Assembly: GCF_030272615.1 (NCBI RefSeq)
Contig: NC_081411.1
Coordinates: forward strand, 830,570,160 to 830,634,159
Reading direction: 5' to 3'
DNA: 64,000 nt
From: Cryptomeria japonica
Taxonomy: Eukaryota > Streptophyta > Pinopsida > Cupressales > Cupressaceae
Notes under the pieces: model-generated
Databases searched by the model: none
What the model saw: only the letters and a program-made list of their open reading frames with translations
What the model was told of the DNA's origin: nothing
Part shown: positions 1-12,155 of the stretch, piece by piece
How positions within the stretch are numbered: position 1 is the first letter of the stretch
Layout: each line of letters starts with the position of its first letter
Made by a program: the position numbers and the translations under genes

Positions 1-862
1 TGTACACGGTCCTCTGAAAAATCCGTGAAACAAAAAGGGTTTTTTTGCCTCTGTAAAATGGAGCCCAAATTCAAAAGTAGAGCTGAGCACCTGCAACCTA
101 CACACAGGAAAGAGAGGAAAATGGGTTGGGATTGGGGGTTTTCTTTTAGGTCAAACCCCATTTTTAGAATTAACCAACTAATAAAAGAAAGTACTCGCAA
201 GTAGATGTAAATGAAAGACTGAATTTTAAATCACCTCAAGGGAGGTTGTGATAACAATGTTGATAGAAATGCTTGTGTGGAATTAAATGTTGGAATCAAT
301 CTCATCTTCAATGGTTGAATCCTTAACTTGAATGAAACACCTAGCCTTGAAGGGCAACTTGAGAATGCTCAATGCTTGAATACTTGAATTCTCTTGAATG
401 CTTGATTGCTTATGCAACTTGACCAACTTCAACTTATCAAAATTTAACTCATTCAACTCCTACAAATGAGAGGACAAAGGCCCCTTAAATACATGTTGTT
501 GAATTTGATTTTCATCATAGGCCGACATCGGGGGAGTTTTCCCACTCACTGCACAGCCTTCTATACAACCCTAGGAAGGGTCCTACCACAAAATAGGGTA
601 GGGACAAGGGTACCATGCCCCTATCCTGGGAGGACAAGGGCACCACAACCTTTTTCAATGAGGGACAGTGGTGCCACACCCTTGTCTTATCCCTTTCTCC
701 ATGGCAGAGTGCAAACAGGGTGGTGCGAAGGCCAAGGGAGATGCTGATTCTGATGGCTGAGAAATCTCCAGTGTCCGATCCGGCTAGAGGATTCGATCTT
801 GCATGCATGAGGACCCTAATGCAGTTGAAAATTGCTAGGGTCACAATTTTATGACACTATAG
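1..862 (-). repeat. LTR-like unit, copy 1
   Basis: Non-coding sequence resembling a retrotransposon LTR read on the minus strand. Its right edge (about 838-862) reads on the minus strand as TGTCATAAAATTGTGACCCT, nearly the same as the edge of the next unit. The opening at position 1 (TGTACACGGTCCTC) matches position 911 (TGTACATGGTCCTCC), so units 1 and 2 form a diverged tandem pair offset by about 885-910 bp. A patch at 590-695 holds GGCACCAC/GTGGTGCC words in both orientations. Short open frames here on both strands have no family features and I do not treat them as genes. The left edge may run off the window. Confidence 0.5.
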
Positions 863-910
863 GATCTGTGGTGCAAATTTATAGAAAAGTCATCGGAACT
901 ATGGTGGGAG

Positions 911-1746
911 TGTACATGGTCCTCCATAAAATCTATTAAATGAAAACGATTCTCCCATCTCTGTAAATGAATCCCAAACCTACAATTATCATTGTGCACC
1001 TGCAACCTACACACAGAAAAGAGAGGAAAAGGGGTTATGGATAGGGGTTTCCTTAGTCAAACCTTGGATGAGGAATCAACCTTCAAAGAAAGTAATTGTA
1101 AATGCTTAAATGTAAACAATGGAAATGTATACCTTGTAGATCAACAACTTGTTGATGATGATCACTTTGCTTCTTGAATGTAATCACAAATGTTGCATGA
1201 AATGGCATGTAACATGACAAAATCCTAACACACACACACATGCTTGCAAATAAATGTTGTAATGTTGCTCCAATGGATGAATGAAGAAGGAGATGTTTGA
1301 AGACTTGAAAACTTTAATGCTTGATGATGTATATCCTCACTTATACTTTCTCATCTAATTTATGCTTATGCAAATGAGAGAACTAGATCCCCTTTATACT
1401 AGCCTAGGAGAATTATTTTCATCTCACTAAAGGCCGACATCAGAGGATTTAAGTCCCCAAGAAGAAAATTAGGTCCAAGGGTCAAATGGACCCATCTTAG
1501 GACCACCATAAGATGGAGGATAGGGGCACCACGCCCCTATTCTAGGGGGGACAGGGGTGCCACACCCATTTCCTACCCTATTTTGGGGCCTAGACAGGGT
1601 CTCAAGGTGACACAAGAGGTGGAACAAGAGGAAACTTGGAATGAAGATGCAAAGAGGGGTCCCAATTATGTAGGGAAATGCATTTGCTAGGGTGAGGACC
1701 TAAAACACGGTCAAAATTACAAGGGTCACAATTTTATGATGCTACA
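911..1746 (-). repeat. LTR-like unit, copy 2
   Basis: Second, diverged copy of the unit at 1-862. On the minus strand it starts at 1746 with TGTAGCATCATAAAATTG, a 5' LTR-like TG edge that recurs near 32727 on the plus strand. Positions 1495-1585 hold the same GGGGCACCAC/GTGGTGCC type of mirrored words as copy 1. No polyprotein, primer-binding site or polypurine tract is attached, so these are solo or partial LTRs. The identification as LTR is inference from the edge sequence and its recurrence. Confidence 0.5.
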
Positions 1747-1763
1747 ATATGTATATGTATATG

Positions 1764-1766
<3 letters not shown>

Positions 1767-1861
<95 letters not shown>

Positions 1862-2030
1862 CATATACATATACATATATACATATATACATACATATAC
1901 ATATATACATACATATACATATATATATATGTATACATATATATACATATGTATACACATATATAGATACATATATATGTATATATAGATGTGTATGTAT
2001 ACATATATGTATGTAAAATATATGCATATA
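1767..2030. repeat. Compound CA/TA microsatellite
   Basis: A nearly pure (CA)n run of about 83 bp (1767-1849) passes into an imperfect TATA/TACA run to about 2030. The TH-, CV- and YI-rich open frames that cover it on both strands are translations of the repeat and are not genes. Confidence 0.97.
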
Positions 2031-2070
2031 TTGTCTCTCAATATCTTAGTACATTGTATTCCTACCCTCT

Positions 2071-2110
2071 TTAAATCTCTCTCTCTCTCTCCCCCTCTCT
2101 CCCCCTTATA
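2071..2110. repeat. Short CT-rich microsatellite
   Basis: A CTCTCT/CCCCCTCTC run immediately before the first satellite block. A much longer CT tract sits at the other end of the same array (10573-11196), so the array is bracketed by polypyrimidine sequence. Confidence 0.85.
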
Positions 2111-2111
2111 A

Positions 2112-4066
2112 TCCCACATAAACCCTAATGACATCATATAAGGTCCCTTAGCACACCATATGACCCCTTAAGACTATATGATGTCCTAAGGGGTCATATG
2201 ATGTTCTAACACATGTACAGCCCCATTAGGACCGCACATGAACCCCAATGAAACCATATGACCCCTTAGGACCATGTATGATATCCCAAGGCATCATATG
2301 GTGTCATAAGGGATCATATGATTTTGTAACACATGTGTGGTCCAATTAGGACCCACATGACCCCTAACAATATCATGTGACCCCTTAGGAGCATAAGATG
2401 TCATAAGGGGTCATACGGTGTCCTAGTGACTCATATGGTGTTATAACACATGTATGGCACCATTAGCGCTCCACATGACCCCTAATGACACCATATGACC
2501 TCTTATCACATCAAATGACCCCTTAGGACCATATGATCTCCTAGGGGGTCGTATGGTGTGCTAAGGGGTCATATGGTGTTCTAACACATGTGCAGACCCA
2601 TATGACCCCTTTGGACCATATATGGGGTCGTATGGTGTGCTAAGGGGTCATATGGTGTTCTAACACATGTGTCACCCCATTAGGACTCTGCAGACTCGTA
2701 ACGACACCATACAACCCCTTAGCACATGAGATGACCCTTTAGGACCATACGATATCTTAAGGGGTCATATGATGTTCTAACACATGTGTGGACCCATTAG
2801 AAACCTACATGACCTGCAATGACACCATATGACCCCTTACGGCCATGTATGATATCCTAAGTGGCCATATGGTGTCGTAAGGGCTCATATGGTGTTGTAA
2901 CACATGTGTGGCCCAATTAGGACCCCACGTGACCTCTAACGACATCATGTGACCCCTTAACACACCACATGACCCCTTAGGAGCATATGATGTCCTAAGG
3001 GGTCATATGGTGTCCTAGTTAGTCATATGGTGTTGTAACATGTGTGGCACCATTAGGACTCCACATGACCCCTAATAACACCATATGACACCTTAGCACA
3101 TGACATGAACCCTTAAGACCATATGTTGTCCTAAGGGGTCATATGGTGTCCTAAGGTGTCGTATGGTGTTCTAACACATTTGTCGACCCATTAGGACCCC
3201 ACAAGACCATTATAACATGATATGACCCCTTAGCATACCACATGACCCCTCAGGACCATATGATGTCCTAAGGGGTCGTATGGTGTCTTAAGGGGTCATA
3301 TGGTGTTCTAAAACATGTGTGGCACCAATAGGATGCTAAAGACTAGTAATGACACTATATGACCCCTTAGCACACAACATGACCCTTTAGGACCATATGA
3401 TATCTTAAGGGGTCGTATAATGTCCTAAGGGGTCATATGGTGTTCTAAGTCATGTGCAGACCCATTAGGACCTTACAAGATCCCTAATGACAATATATTA
3501 CCCCTTAGCATACCACATGACCCCTTAGGACCATATGATGTCCTAAGAGGTCGTATGGTGTCCTAAGGGGTCATATGGTGTTCTAACACATGTGTGGCCC
3601 CATTAGGACTCCAAAGAACCATAACAACACCATATGACTCATTAGCACAGGACATGACCCCTTAGGACCATATGATATCTTAAGGGGTCGTATGATGTAT
3701 TAAGGGGTCATATGATGTTCTAATATATGTGTGTCCCCATTAGGATGCCACATGACCCCCAATGACACCATATGACACCTTAGGACCATGTATGATATCC
3801 TAATAGGTCATATGGTGTCGTAAGGGGTCATACGGTGTTGTAACACATGCATGGCCCAATTAGGACTCCACATGACCCCTAATGACACCATACAACCCCT
3901 TAGCACACGACATGACCTCTGAGGACCATATGATGTCCTAAGGGGTTTATGGTGTCCTAAGGGGTCATATGGTGTTTTAACACATGTGTAGACCCATTAG
4001 GAACCCACAAGACCCCTAATGACACAATATGACCCCTTAGCATACAAGATGACCCCTTAGGATCAT
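2112..4066. repeat. Palindromic-word satellite, block 1
   Basis: Tandem array made of ~17-20-bp words such as CATATGACCCCTTAGGAC and their reverse complements (GTCCTAAGGGGTCATATG). The landmark ACACATGTGTGG recurs at about 2211, 2331, 2448, 2585, 2664, 2782, 2902, 3038, 3176, 3313, 3451, 3588, 3724, 3845 and 3982. Spacing is therefore mostly ~120 or ~137 bp with one ~79-bp short unit, the difference being one extra word. The array is cut at 4066/4067 by the 4,965-bp element and resumes at 9032. No genes. Confidence 0.93.
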
Positions 4067-4216
4067 TGTTACTATGTCATTTATTCCTCATGGCAAGAGT
4101 GGGTCATCTTTTCTTTTTTATGTTGGAGTCCTAGTTCATGCCATATTACCTTGGTTCAAGTCTTTAATGCGTCCTCAAATCCTTTTTCTAGTCATTTAAG
4201 TCAGGTTTAGACAATT

Positions 4217-4535
4217 GATTGAACTCCTTGAACACGTCGAACCATTCTGAACTGGGTTCAATAGGTTCATTTAGGTTCAATAGGTTCCAAGGTGTTCAGA
4301 AAAAGTTTTTTTGTACTAACATTTTCTCTAAGTTTTTTGCAGTGGCTCTTCCAAAAAGTTTTTCCTATTTGGTGATATAACATTTGTGTTGAACTTATTG
4401 AACTGAGTTCAAAGGGTTCAAATATGTTCAATGTGTTCGACACAGCAAGTGGGCAACAGTTTGATGCGGTGTACATCTTGAACTACTTGAACACTCAAGA
4501 AGTAGGTTCAAGATGTTCATCTAGGTTCAATGTTG
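4217..4535. repeat. TTGAAC/GTTCAA word cluster
   Basis: Three successive patches (about 4217-4305, 4390-4442, 4476-4535) each combine TTGAAC words with their reverse complement GTTCAA in the same order, for example TTGAACTACTTGAACAC followed by AGGTTCAAGATGTTCA. They lie near the start of the inserted element, where a leader or promoter would be expected. Function unknown. Confidence 0.7.
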
Positions 4536-4793
4536 GTGGGTTCCCCTATTTCTAATGTTTTAGGAAGTGCATTCATTGCTAAATACGGAGAGGCAGAACC
4601 ATATCTTAAAGTGATGTCATTCTTTAGCTTTTTCGAAGTAAGTGAACGTTTTGGGAACTGGCAGTTTCTTAAAGCACACTACCATGCATTCAATGCATGC
4701 ATGCGAGGGTCTAATCTACCAACTTGTCGCGTCCAGACTGAAATTGTGAAATCATTGCATTTAATGTATCTGTATCATTACCTTTCTCAATAA
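4530..4793 (+). CDS. Unrecognised 87-codon frame
   Basis: Open frame of 87 codons between the GTTCAA cluster and the main frame of the element. It contains a hydrophobic/aromatic stretch (FFSFFEV) and ends YHYLSQ. I see no known domain. GT-rich and AG-rich sites downstream (AAGGTGAGTC near 4911 and ATATAG near 4963) leave open an upstream exon spliced to 5008, but this is speculative and the frame may be fortuitous. Confidence 0.2.
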   Translation: MLVGSPISNVLGSAFIAKYGEAEPYLKVMSFFSFFEVSERFGNWQFLKAHYHAFNACMRGSNLPTCRVQTEIVKSLHLMYLYHYLSQ

Positions 4794-5007
4794 GGTATGA
4801 AAATCATTTGTGTTCTGCATTTGTTACGTGTTGCTGGACTTTTGTTTATTTTATCCCTGGATAGGAGTCTTTCTTGCTACTAGCCATTGTTCGATTATAC
4901 AACTATGAAGGTGAGTCTTTCCTTATTCTCTCCAGTGTTTTCCCTTGCATTTTCTCTCATATAGAAGGTTTCACTACAATCAAATTTAGGTTTCTTGTTT
5001 TGAAGTT

Positions 5008-8000
5008 ATGAAGTCCACTCTGCATTTGTTTGGAAATGTCTTTAGCTTGGCATCCATAGAAGCCATAGTTAGTGATACTGACCTGAAAGGAGAGAACCTT
5101 GAAGATTTGAAAGAAAGGGTGTTCAAGGGTATTGATAAGTCTTTTTGTATAGAGATTTTGAGTAGTGGACTTTTAGAAGCCGCAACCTTTCCTCTAGCAA
5201 TTCCTTGTCCAGAGTTGGTTCGGGAGTGTATTGCTAGATATGACCTAGTATCTGAAACTATTAAGAGAGATAATGGTGAAACCCTTCTTGCCATTAATCA
5301 TGAGGTGATTGCTTCAGTTTTCAAGATACCAAATTACTAGTTTTCTAATTTCTCTCCTGCCTAGTCAATTAGTGAGTTCAATGCAGATAGAGCCGGACAC
5401 CGAAATAATGTGGCAAAATTCTAGTTGAAGGTCCCTCAGAGAGGTGGTTCTAGGTTACCCAAAAATCCTAACAAGAACCACATGTTGCCACATATCCATG
5501 ATGTGATGCTTCTATTGCATCGAGCCAGAGGTTCTGCCGAAGCTTATAGCTTTGATGATTGGATTTATTGCTATGTGCAATTAGTTCTGGAAGGAAAACA
5601 ATATTTGGATTGGGTAGAGTTAATTGCTAATTCAATGAGAGAGCAGTTGAGTCTAGCCAAGTAGTTTTAACAAAACTTCTTCATGTCCTCATATCTCTTG
5701 TATTGTCTAGCTTGTGTTAAAGAGTTAACGGGTATACCAAAGCAGCCCACTAAGGAGGATGTTCTCGTGTATGAGTTCTATCCTATGCTGCAAAAAGATA
5801 ATGCCCTACAAGATTTTAGAAGGATACACAATGCATTCCTAGGTGATATGTGTCATGAACTAAAGGGTACAAAGGCTAAACCGATTTCAGATGATGCACA
5901 GACCTTGATTAAGAAGTTTGGTAGTTTTTACATCCACTTCCCACGCTTTTCCTATATACGGGTAGGAGGCTTTGAAGAGGAACCCTTCAAGCTCCCCCAC
6001 TTCTATTTTGATTGTTTTGTTCTAGCAGAAGTATGCAAGAAACTAACCTCTGTGATCAAGAAGGCACAGCCTAAGGACAAGTAGGAAGGTCATTTTCTAG
6101 TACAATTGGGAGTGTTGTCTTGTAATTCAATGTCTGATGCACTAAGTATAGGAGCAGACCTTAGGAATTTTAATTTCTCTCTGTATTCTGAAAGGAAAGG
6201 GTTTGACAATAAGGGATTTTCTTGGAGCCTTGGCTTAATGCCTTATCTTCCCATGCCACAGTTAGAAGATTTCTGGGAAGACTGTACAGATGAACTTGAA
6301 GTTTTCAAAAGGGAAAACATGAGATTGGTGCTAGAACAGGTTGTCTCTTTGCAAATAAAGTTAGACATTAAAGGGCTTGAAGAGGATTATCTTGAATTGT
6401 TTGAACTAGGATATTTAGCCCATGCAGAGACTGAAATGCTCCCAATTAATTGGGATGAGGAGGAAAATGATGACATACAATTGAGGACCAAACGAGTTCT
6501 AGAAAGAACCGTGGCATGGGTGGCTAAAAAGAAAGCAATAAAGTCAGGCACCAAGTCCCTTTCTGCAAGAAATAATAAGGATCTTCTATCTTCACCAAAA
6601 ATTCCTTCTAACAGTGCTCCTATTCATGCAGGTAAGGATACCAAGTCATCTCAGACTAGATGTAGGTCTAGTCCAACTCTGGATTTTAGTACCCCATGAC
6701 ATACTCAATCACAAAGTGTCACCTAGAGGAAGATGGACCAGGTCAAGGATATGGGAGTAAAGGATGTTGTGCTTGAGGCTCAGATTTTTGAAATTGAAGA
6801 TTTGGATGGTGAAGTTGCTTGTGCTCTGGACTCCCAAACAGTGACCGTGGCTATGAGGCCACCACCAAAGATGATTGAAGGAGCTACTCATTCTGCTATG
6901 ACACCTAAATGGTTAACAACCTCAATGAACAAGAAAAGGAGTTTTCTTCCTATGACCATTCCAATTCAGGAAATGGTTGCTAAGTACTCAGAAAAGAATC
7001 CAAAGCTGAAAAGGTTCAAGACCACTGCTCACCTAAACAATGACAAAGAAACTGGAAAATGGATGGCCAAAATTGCCTCATACAAACCGAAAGATGAAAA
7101 CAGAGAGGCTAGTCCTGATGATTTTGAGATCACAAAGGTAGAGTTGGGAAAAATGAGCAGAGATACAGATAACCATTTTTTCCAAGTGTCAGCAAAGAAA
7201 ATGCTTACTCAATCAGAGAAGGATGGACAGGAGAAAAGAGAACTTAAAAGACACATAAGTGTTTTGTCTTAGTTCATCGATAGTATCAATTGCCTTGGAG
7301 CAATTCCAATATCCCATGCCACTGAGAATTTTGACCCAACTTCTCTGGAAAACAAGAAGTTGATGAACCAAGTTCAATGGGCTAAGAGCATCGCTAAAGT
7401 GGTTGAGAAGTGGATTGAACAAATAATCAAAGATGGTGAAAAGTACATTACTGATTCCCAAAAATTGTGTGATGAAATACAAAGCCTGATTTCTGAAGTC
7501 CAAAACCAGCTTGTGTCGTGGGAGAAAGAAGAGCACAAATGGTAGAATGTCCCACCTCTGTTTGCCAAAATCAAAGAATATGGGACTGCCAGGTTTCTAA
7601 CAGAACATTCAATTAAGCTGGTGGTTGATGAATGTCATCTTTTCATGCTGAAGAAAACAATCATGTGGTGAGTGCTTACCTTTCAGTCATTGATTATAGA
7701 TGCAAGAACCTTTGTCTATGAACTCCAGGATTTGCAAAGTAGTATAGTCAAGGATAATAAAGCGGTTAATCCTGATCATGACTGGGAGTTAGTAATTTGT
7801 GGTTAAAGTACACAAGAAGCAATCAAATCTTTCTGGTTGAACATGGAGAAGATCAGAGTCAAGAGTAGCTTCACGCCAGAGGATATAACCAAGGTGGCTA
7901 GGATCAAATCTATGGTTTTCATTGGGAATGATCAGCTGCCAAAACACTCAGAGAAGATGGTGCAACATATGTGGAATAAAGAGGTGGCAAAGGCAAAACT

Positions 8001-8097
8001 CAATGCAATGAAAGTCCTGAGCCAATCCATGGTTCAAGAACTCACAACTGCTCATGACGCCTGCGAAGACAGAGAAGATGACAATGATGGAATATGA
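5008..8097 (+). pseudogene. Gag-like / plant transposon-type protein, ~1,030-codon frame with 12 stops
   Basis: The segments beginning at 5008, 5425, 5683, 6106, 6733, 7360 and 7837 all lie in the same frame and read as one protein once the stops are ignored. Internal stops are at 5338, 5362, 5422, 5662, 6082, 6724, 7270, 7543 (TAG), 5668, 7804 (TAA) and 6697, 7669 (TGA); the frame closes at 8095. The N-terminal third has an EVIASVFKIPNY motif and an LPHIHDVMLLLHRARG helix, reminiscent of plant 'putative transposon protein' or mobile-domain families. The middle is acidic, and the end is Lys/Glu-rich and probably coiled-coil. There is no zinc knuckle, protease or reverse transcriptase. A distant relative may lie at 39587-40980, minus strand (EIDEKLITKVTGL at the equivalent place). 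The family call is tentative; the single decayed frame is seen directly. Confidence 0.6.
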
Positions 8098-9031
8098 CAT
8101 AATGTATCAATTTAGGACTAGTTTCCTTTATTTTTAAAACATTTCTCATAGTTATGCAAAAACTTCAGGACATCTGTCCCAAAATAATTTTTGTTGGTTT
8201 TGTAACTGTTTTATCGAGGAGTGGTCGAGTTTTCAGGGAGACCTCCCCTGTTTAGACTATAAATTAACTAAAATAGATGGTAGAAGGGTTAGATTTTAGT
8301 AACTAATTTTGTGAACTTTGACGAAAGTTTTTGTTTTGGTATTTTCTATTCTTAATCAAAGGAAGAATCAGATGATTGAGATCTATTATGGAAAAAGATT
8401 GGTAGATGTATTTTTATGCCTTTGTTGCATAAGGATATATATATGAAATTTGATCATATTGTTTTTGGGGAGAAGAAAGATCTGTGTATTTTGAATCCGA
8501 ATAGATAACATGTCTTTGCATATGTTCATCCGATCAAGTAATAGTAATTGATCATTTCATTGCAGCATTTCATTGTTCCTCTGATGTTCTTTCCTTTGAA
8601 TGTGTTGTTTACTCTACAAAAGATTCATGATTGAGGGCGGATTTATTTTCCTTGAATCTGTTCATCTTTTATTAGTTTAGGTGGAAGAAGTATATTGAAC
8701 TTTGTTTTAGTTGCTATAGTTACATGCTTTGAAAATTAATGAAATAGCTTTCATTGTTTATGAGACATGAGAAAAGTTGCAGCCTTTCATCCAAGAATGA
8801 AATAGGCGGCCTTACATGCTTTCTAGTTAAAAGCTTTCATTCAGATATAAATAAAAATAAAACACATCTCATGAAAAACCAAGATAGGGAGCTGTACCTA
8901 TGCAAAAATTCAGAGGCAAGTGATTTGAACAACACTTAGCCAACTGTTTAGTGAATCATTTGTTCTTAGAATAAGGTAACAGAGTTTAAGATTAATCATT
9001 TAAAAACAAAGAGCAAATTTGTTCACTAACA
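8098..9031. other. Non-coding 3' part of the inserted element
   Basis: AT-rich, no credible coding frame, no obvious repeat of the element's 5' end (4067 onward). It ends CTAACA at the insertion junction. It may be a 3' untranslated or LTR-like region. Confidence 0.5.
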
Positions 9032-10572
9032 ATCATATGATGTCCTAAGGGGTCATATGGTGTCCTAAGGGATCATATTGTGTTCTAACACATGTGTGGC
9101 CCCATTAGGACCCCAAAGACCCATAACAACACCATACAATCCCTTAGCACATGACATGACTCCTTAGGACCATATGATATATTAAGGAGCCATATGATGT
9201 CCTAAGGGGTCATATGATGTTCTAACACATGTGCGGCCCCATTAGGACCCCACATTAGCCCCAATGACACCATATGACCCCTTAGGACCATGTATGATAT
9301 TCTAAGGCATCAAATGGTGTTGTAAGAGGTCATATGGTCTTGTAACACATGCGTGGCTCAATCAAGATCCCACGTGACCCCTAATGACATCATGTGACCC
9401 CTTATCACACCACATGACCCCTTAGGAGCATATGATGTCCTAAGGGGTCATATGGTGTCCTAGTGGGTCATATAGTGTCATAACACATGTGTTGCACAAT
9501 TAGGACTCCACGTGACCCCTGATGACACCATATGACCCCTTAGCAGACCATATGACCCCTTAGGACCATGTATGATATCCTAAGGGGTCATATGGTGTCC
9601 TAAGGGGTCATATAGTGTTATAACACATGTGTGGCCAAATTAGGACCCTACAAGACCCCTAACAACACCATATAACCCCTTAGCATACCACATGACCCCT
9701 TAGTACCATAAGATGTCCTAAGGGGTCGTATGGTGTCCTAAGGGGCAATATGGTGTTTTAACACATGTGGCCCCATTAGGACCCCGTAACAACACCATAC
9801 AACCCCTTACCCCATGACATGACCCCTTAGGACCATATGATACCTTAAGGGGTTGTCTGATGTCCTAAGGGGTGATATGATGTTTTAACACATGTGCAGC
9901 CCCATTAGGACCCCACATGACCCCCAATGACACTATATGACCCCTTAGGACTATGTATGATATCCTAAGGGGTCATATGGCATCATAAGGGGTCATATGG
10001 TGTTGTAATAGATGCATGGCCCAATTAGAACCCCATGTGACCCCTAACGATATCATGTGACCCCTTGCACACTACATGACCCCTTAGGAGCATATGATGT
10101 CCTAAGGGGCCATATGTTGTCCTAGTGGGTCATATGGTGTTGTAACACGTGTGGCACCATTAGGACTCCACATGACCCTTAATGACACCATATGACCCCT
10201 TAGGAAAATGTATGATATCCTAAGGGGTCATATGGTGTCGTTAGGAGTCATATGATGTTGTAACAGGCCAATTAGGACCCCACAAGACCCCAAGTGACAC
10301 CATATGACCCCTTAGCATACCACATGACCCTTTAGGACAACATGATGTCCTAAGGGGTTGTATGGTGTCTTAAGGGGTCATATCATGGTCTAACAAATGT
10401 GTGGCCCCATTAGGACCCTGAAGACCCATAACAACACCATATGACACCTTAGTACACGACATGACCCCTTAGGACCATATGATATCTTGAGGGGTCGTAT
10501 GATGTCCTAAGGGGTCATATGGTGTTTTAACACGTGAAAATCCATTAGGACCCCTTAGGATCATGCATGATA
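9032..10572. repeat. Palindromic-word satellite, block 2
   Basis: Continuation of the array at 2112-4066, with the same ACACATGTG...CCCCATTAGGACCCC units and the same mirrored CATATGACCCCTTAGG words. It begins with the duplicated ATCAT and ends near 10572, where it turns directly into a polypyrimidine tract. No genes. Confidence 0.93.
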
Positions 10573-11196
<624 letters not shown>

Positions 11197-11364
11197 AGAA
11201 AATAATCAATAGAATACATTAATTATGATATAACTCAAGTACATGATATTATTTTGATTATTTTCCTCCTTCCATTTTTTGTATGATTATATTTAATTTA
11301 TTTTAAATTATTTAAATTTTATATTTTTTTTAATTTTAATTTAATTTAAAAATAAGAGGGGGTT

Positions 11365-11510
11365 AGGGACCTCACAACCCCGTAAGGTTGAAGATCACCC
11401 CACATCATCGTAGGGTTGTGGGCCCCCCTCCCCAAATCCCTTTTTCAGAGTGTGGTGGTTACCATACTCTCGCAATGGATTTGGGGAGTGGGGCCCACAA
11501 CCTTGTGGGG
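11365..11510. repeat. Inverted repeat / word cluster (GGGTTGTGGGCC)
   Basis: GGGTTGTGGGCCCCCC followed by CTCCCCAAATCC (11413-11439) is mirrored by GGATTTGGGGAG and GGGGCCCACAACC (11477-11503), giving ~27-bp arms around a ~37-nt loop. Related half-words flank it (CACAACCCCGTAAGG, CCTTGTGGGGC). The flanking 11197-11365 is AT-rich with nothing recognised. Confidence 0.75.
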
Positions 11511-11620
11511 CTGGGGATTTTAACATAAAAAATGCATATGGATTTTTCAACATAAAAAGCACATACATGTTATGGGAATTATGAATGTTGCAATGTTGGG
11601 GTATTTTTAGGGACTAATTA

Positions 11621-11665
11621 TGTGTACGGGTTAACTAAACATAACTCGTACACATTTCTTGTACA
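11621..11665. repeat. Mirrored word at the A-side edge, left element
   Basis: TGTGTACGGGTT (11621-11632) and AACTCGTACACA (11643-11654) pair over 12 bp with one mismatch, followed by a further TGTACA half-word. The same TGTACGAG core occurs at the B-side edge near 20,480-20,548. Confidence 0.6.
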
Positions 11666-11677
11666 TATTTTTATCTG

Positions 11678-12083
11678 GTCAATGGCCTTAATGGTCACAA
11701 AAGGAGTTTGTGAAGTCGTTGAAGGCCCCACTACAACTGATATTGCGATTCTGTGATATTTTTATGTCAAAGTAACGGAAATTTTATTTTGCATGATTTT
11801 AAATGATTGAATTATTGTTCTAATTGGTGCAAAATGACTCTATTTAGGAAAATCGTTATTTCTGTGATAGTTATTTACAAAAATGACTCTATGTAGGAAA
11901 ATCATTATTTCATTAGTCAATGGCCTCAATGGTCACAAAATGAGTTTTTGAAGTCATTGAAGGCCCCACTACAACTGGTACTAGCGATTCTGTGATAGTT
12001 TTATATGTCAAAGTAAGGGAAATTTTATTTTGCATGATTTTAAATGATTGAATTATTGTTCTAATTGGTGCAAAATGACTCTA
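11678..12083 (+). repeat. Tandem duplication, 238-bp offset
   Basis: GTCAATGGCCTTAATGGTC at 11678 recurs at 11916 (GTCAATGGCCTCAATGGTC), and both copies continue through GAAGGCCCCACTACAACTG to CAAAATGACTCTAT. A shorter internal repeat of AAAATGACTCTATTTAGGAA lies between them. The duplication is immediately upstream of gene A and may overlap its promoter or 5' leader. Confidence 0.85.
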
Positions 12084-12155
12084 TTAACAATGGGAAAGAA
12101 CAAGTGAGGAACAATCAAACAATGAGAGGCTGAAAAGGAAAGACAAAGGCAATGT

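Larger units (their letters stand above)
4067..9031 (+). mobile_element. 4,965-bp insertion in the satellite (TG...CA, ATCAT duplication)
   Basis: The satellite reads ...CCCCTTAGGATCAT up to 4066 and resumes ATCATATGATGTCCTAAGG at 9032. Removing 4067-9031 and one ATCAT restores an uninterrupted satellite unit, so this is a clean insertion with a 5-bp target duplication. The element begins TGTTACTATG and ends TTCACTAACA, giving TG...CA termini and a short TGTTA/TAACA inversion. That fits retrovirus-type integration, but by eye I find no long terminal repeats and no pol gene. It carries one long, stop-riddled frame (5008-8097). It may be a non-autonomous LTR-derived element or a different class; the boundaries are firm, the class is not. 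Confidence 0.8.

Noticed and set aside
466-854. Three overlapping frames of 79-109 codons
   Set aside because: They overlap on both strands inside an LTR-like unit and show no domain or codon signature.
1726-2137. Frames of 76-131 codons rich in TH, CV, YI
   Set aside because: Microsatellite translations on both strands.
2112-4066. CRISPR array
   Set aside because: Repeats are self-similar throughout with no unique spacers and the context is a plant genome.
5008-8097. Programmed readthrough or a TAG-reassigned code
   Set aside because: TAA and TGA stops also occur in the same frame, other genes in the window show decay of all three stop types, and CHG deamination explains the TAG excess.
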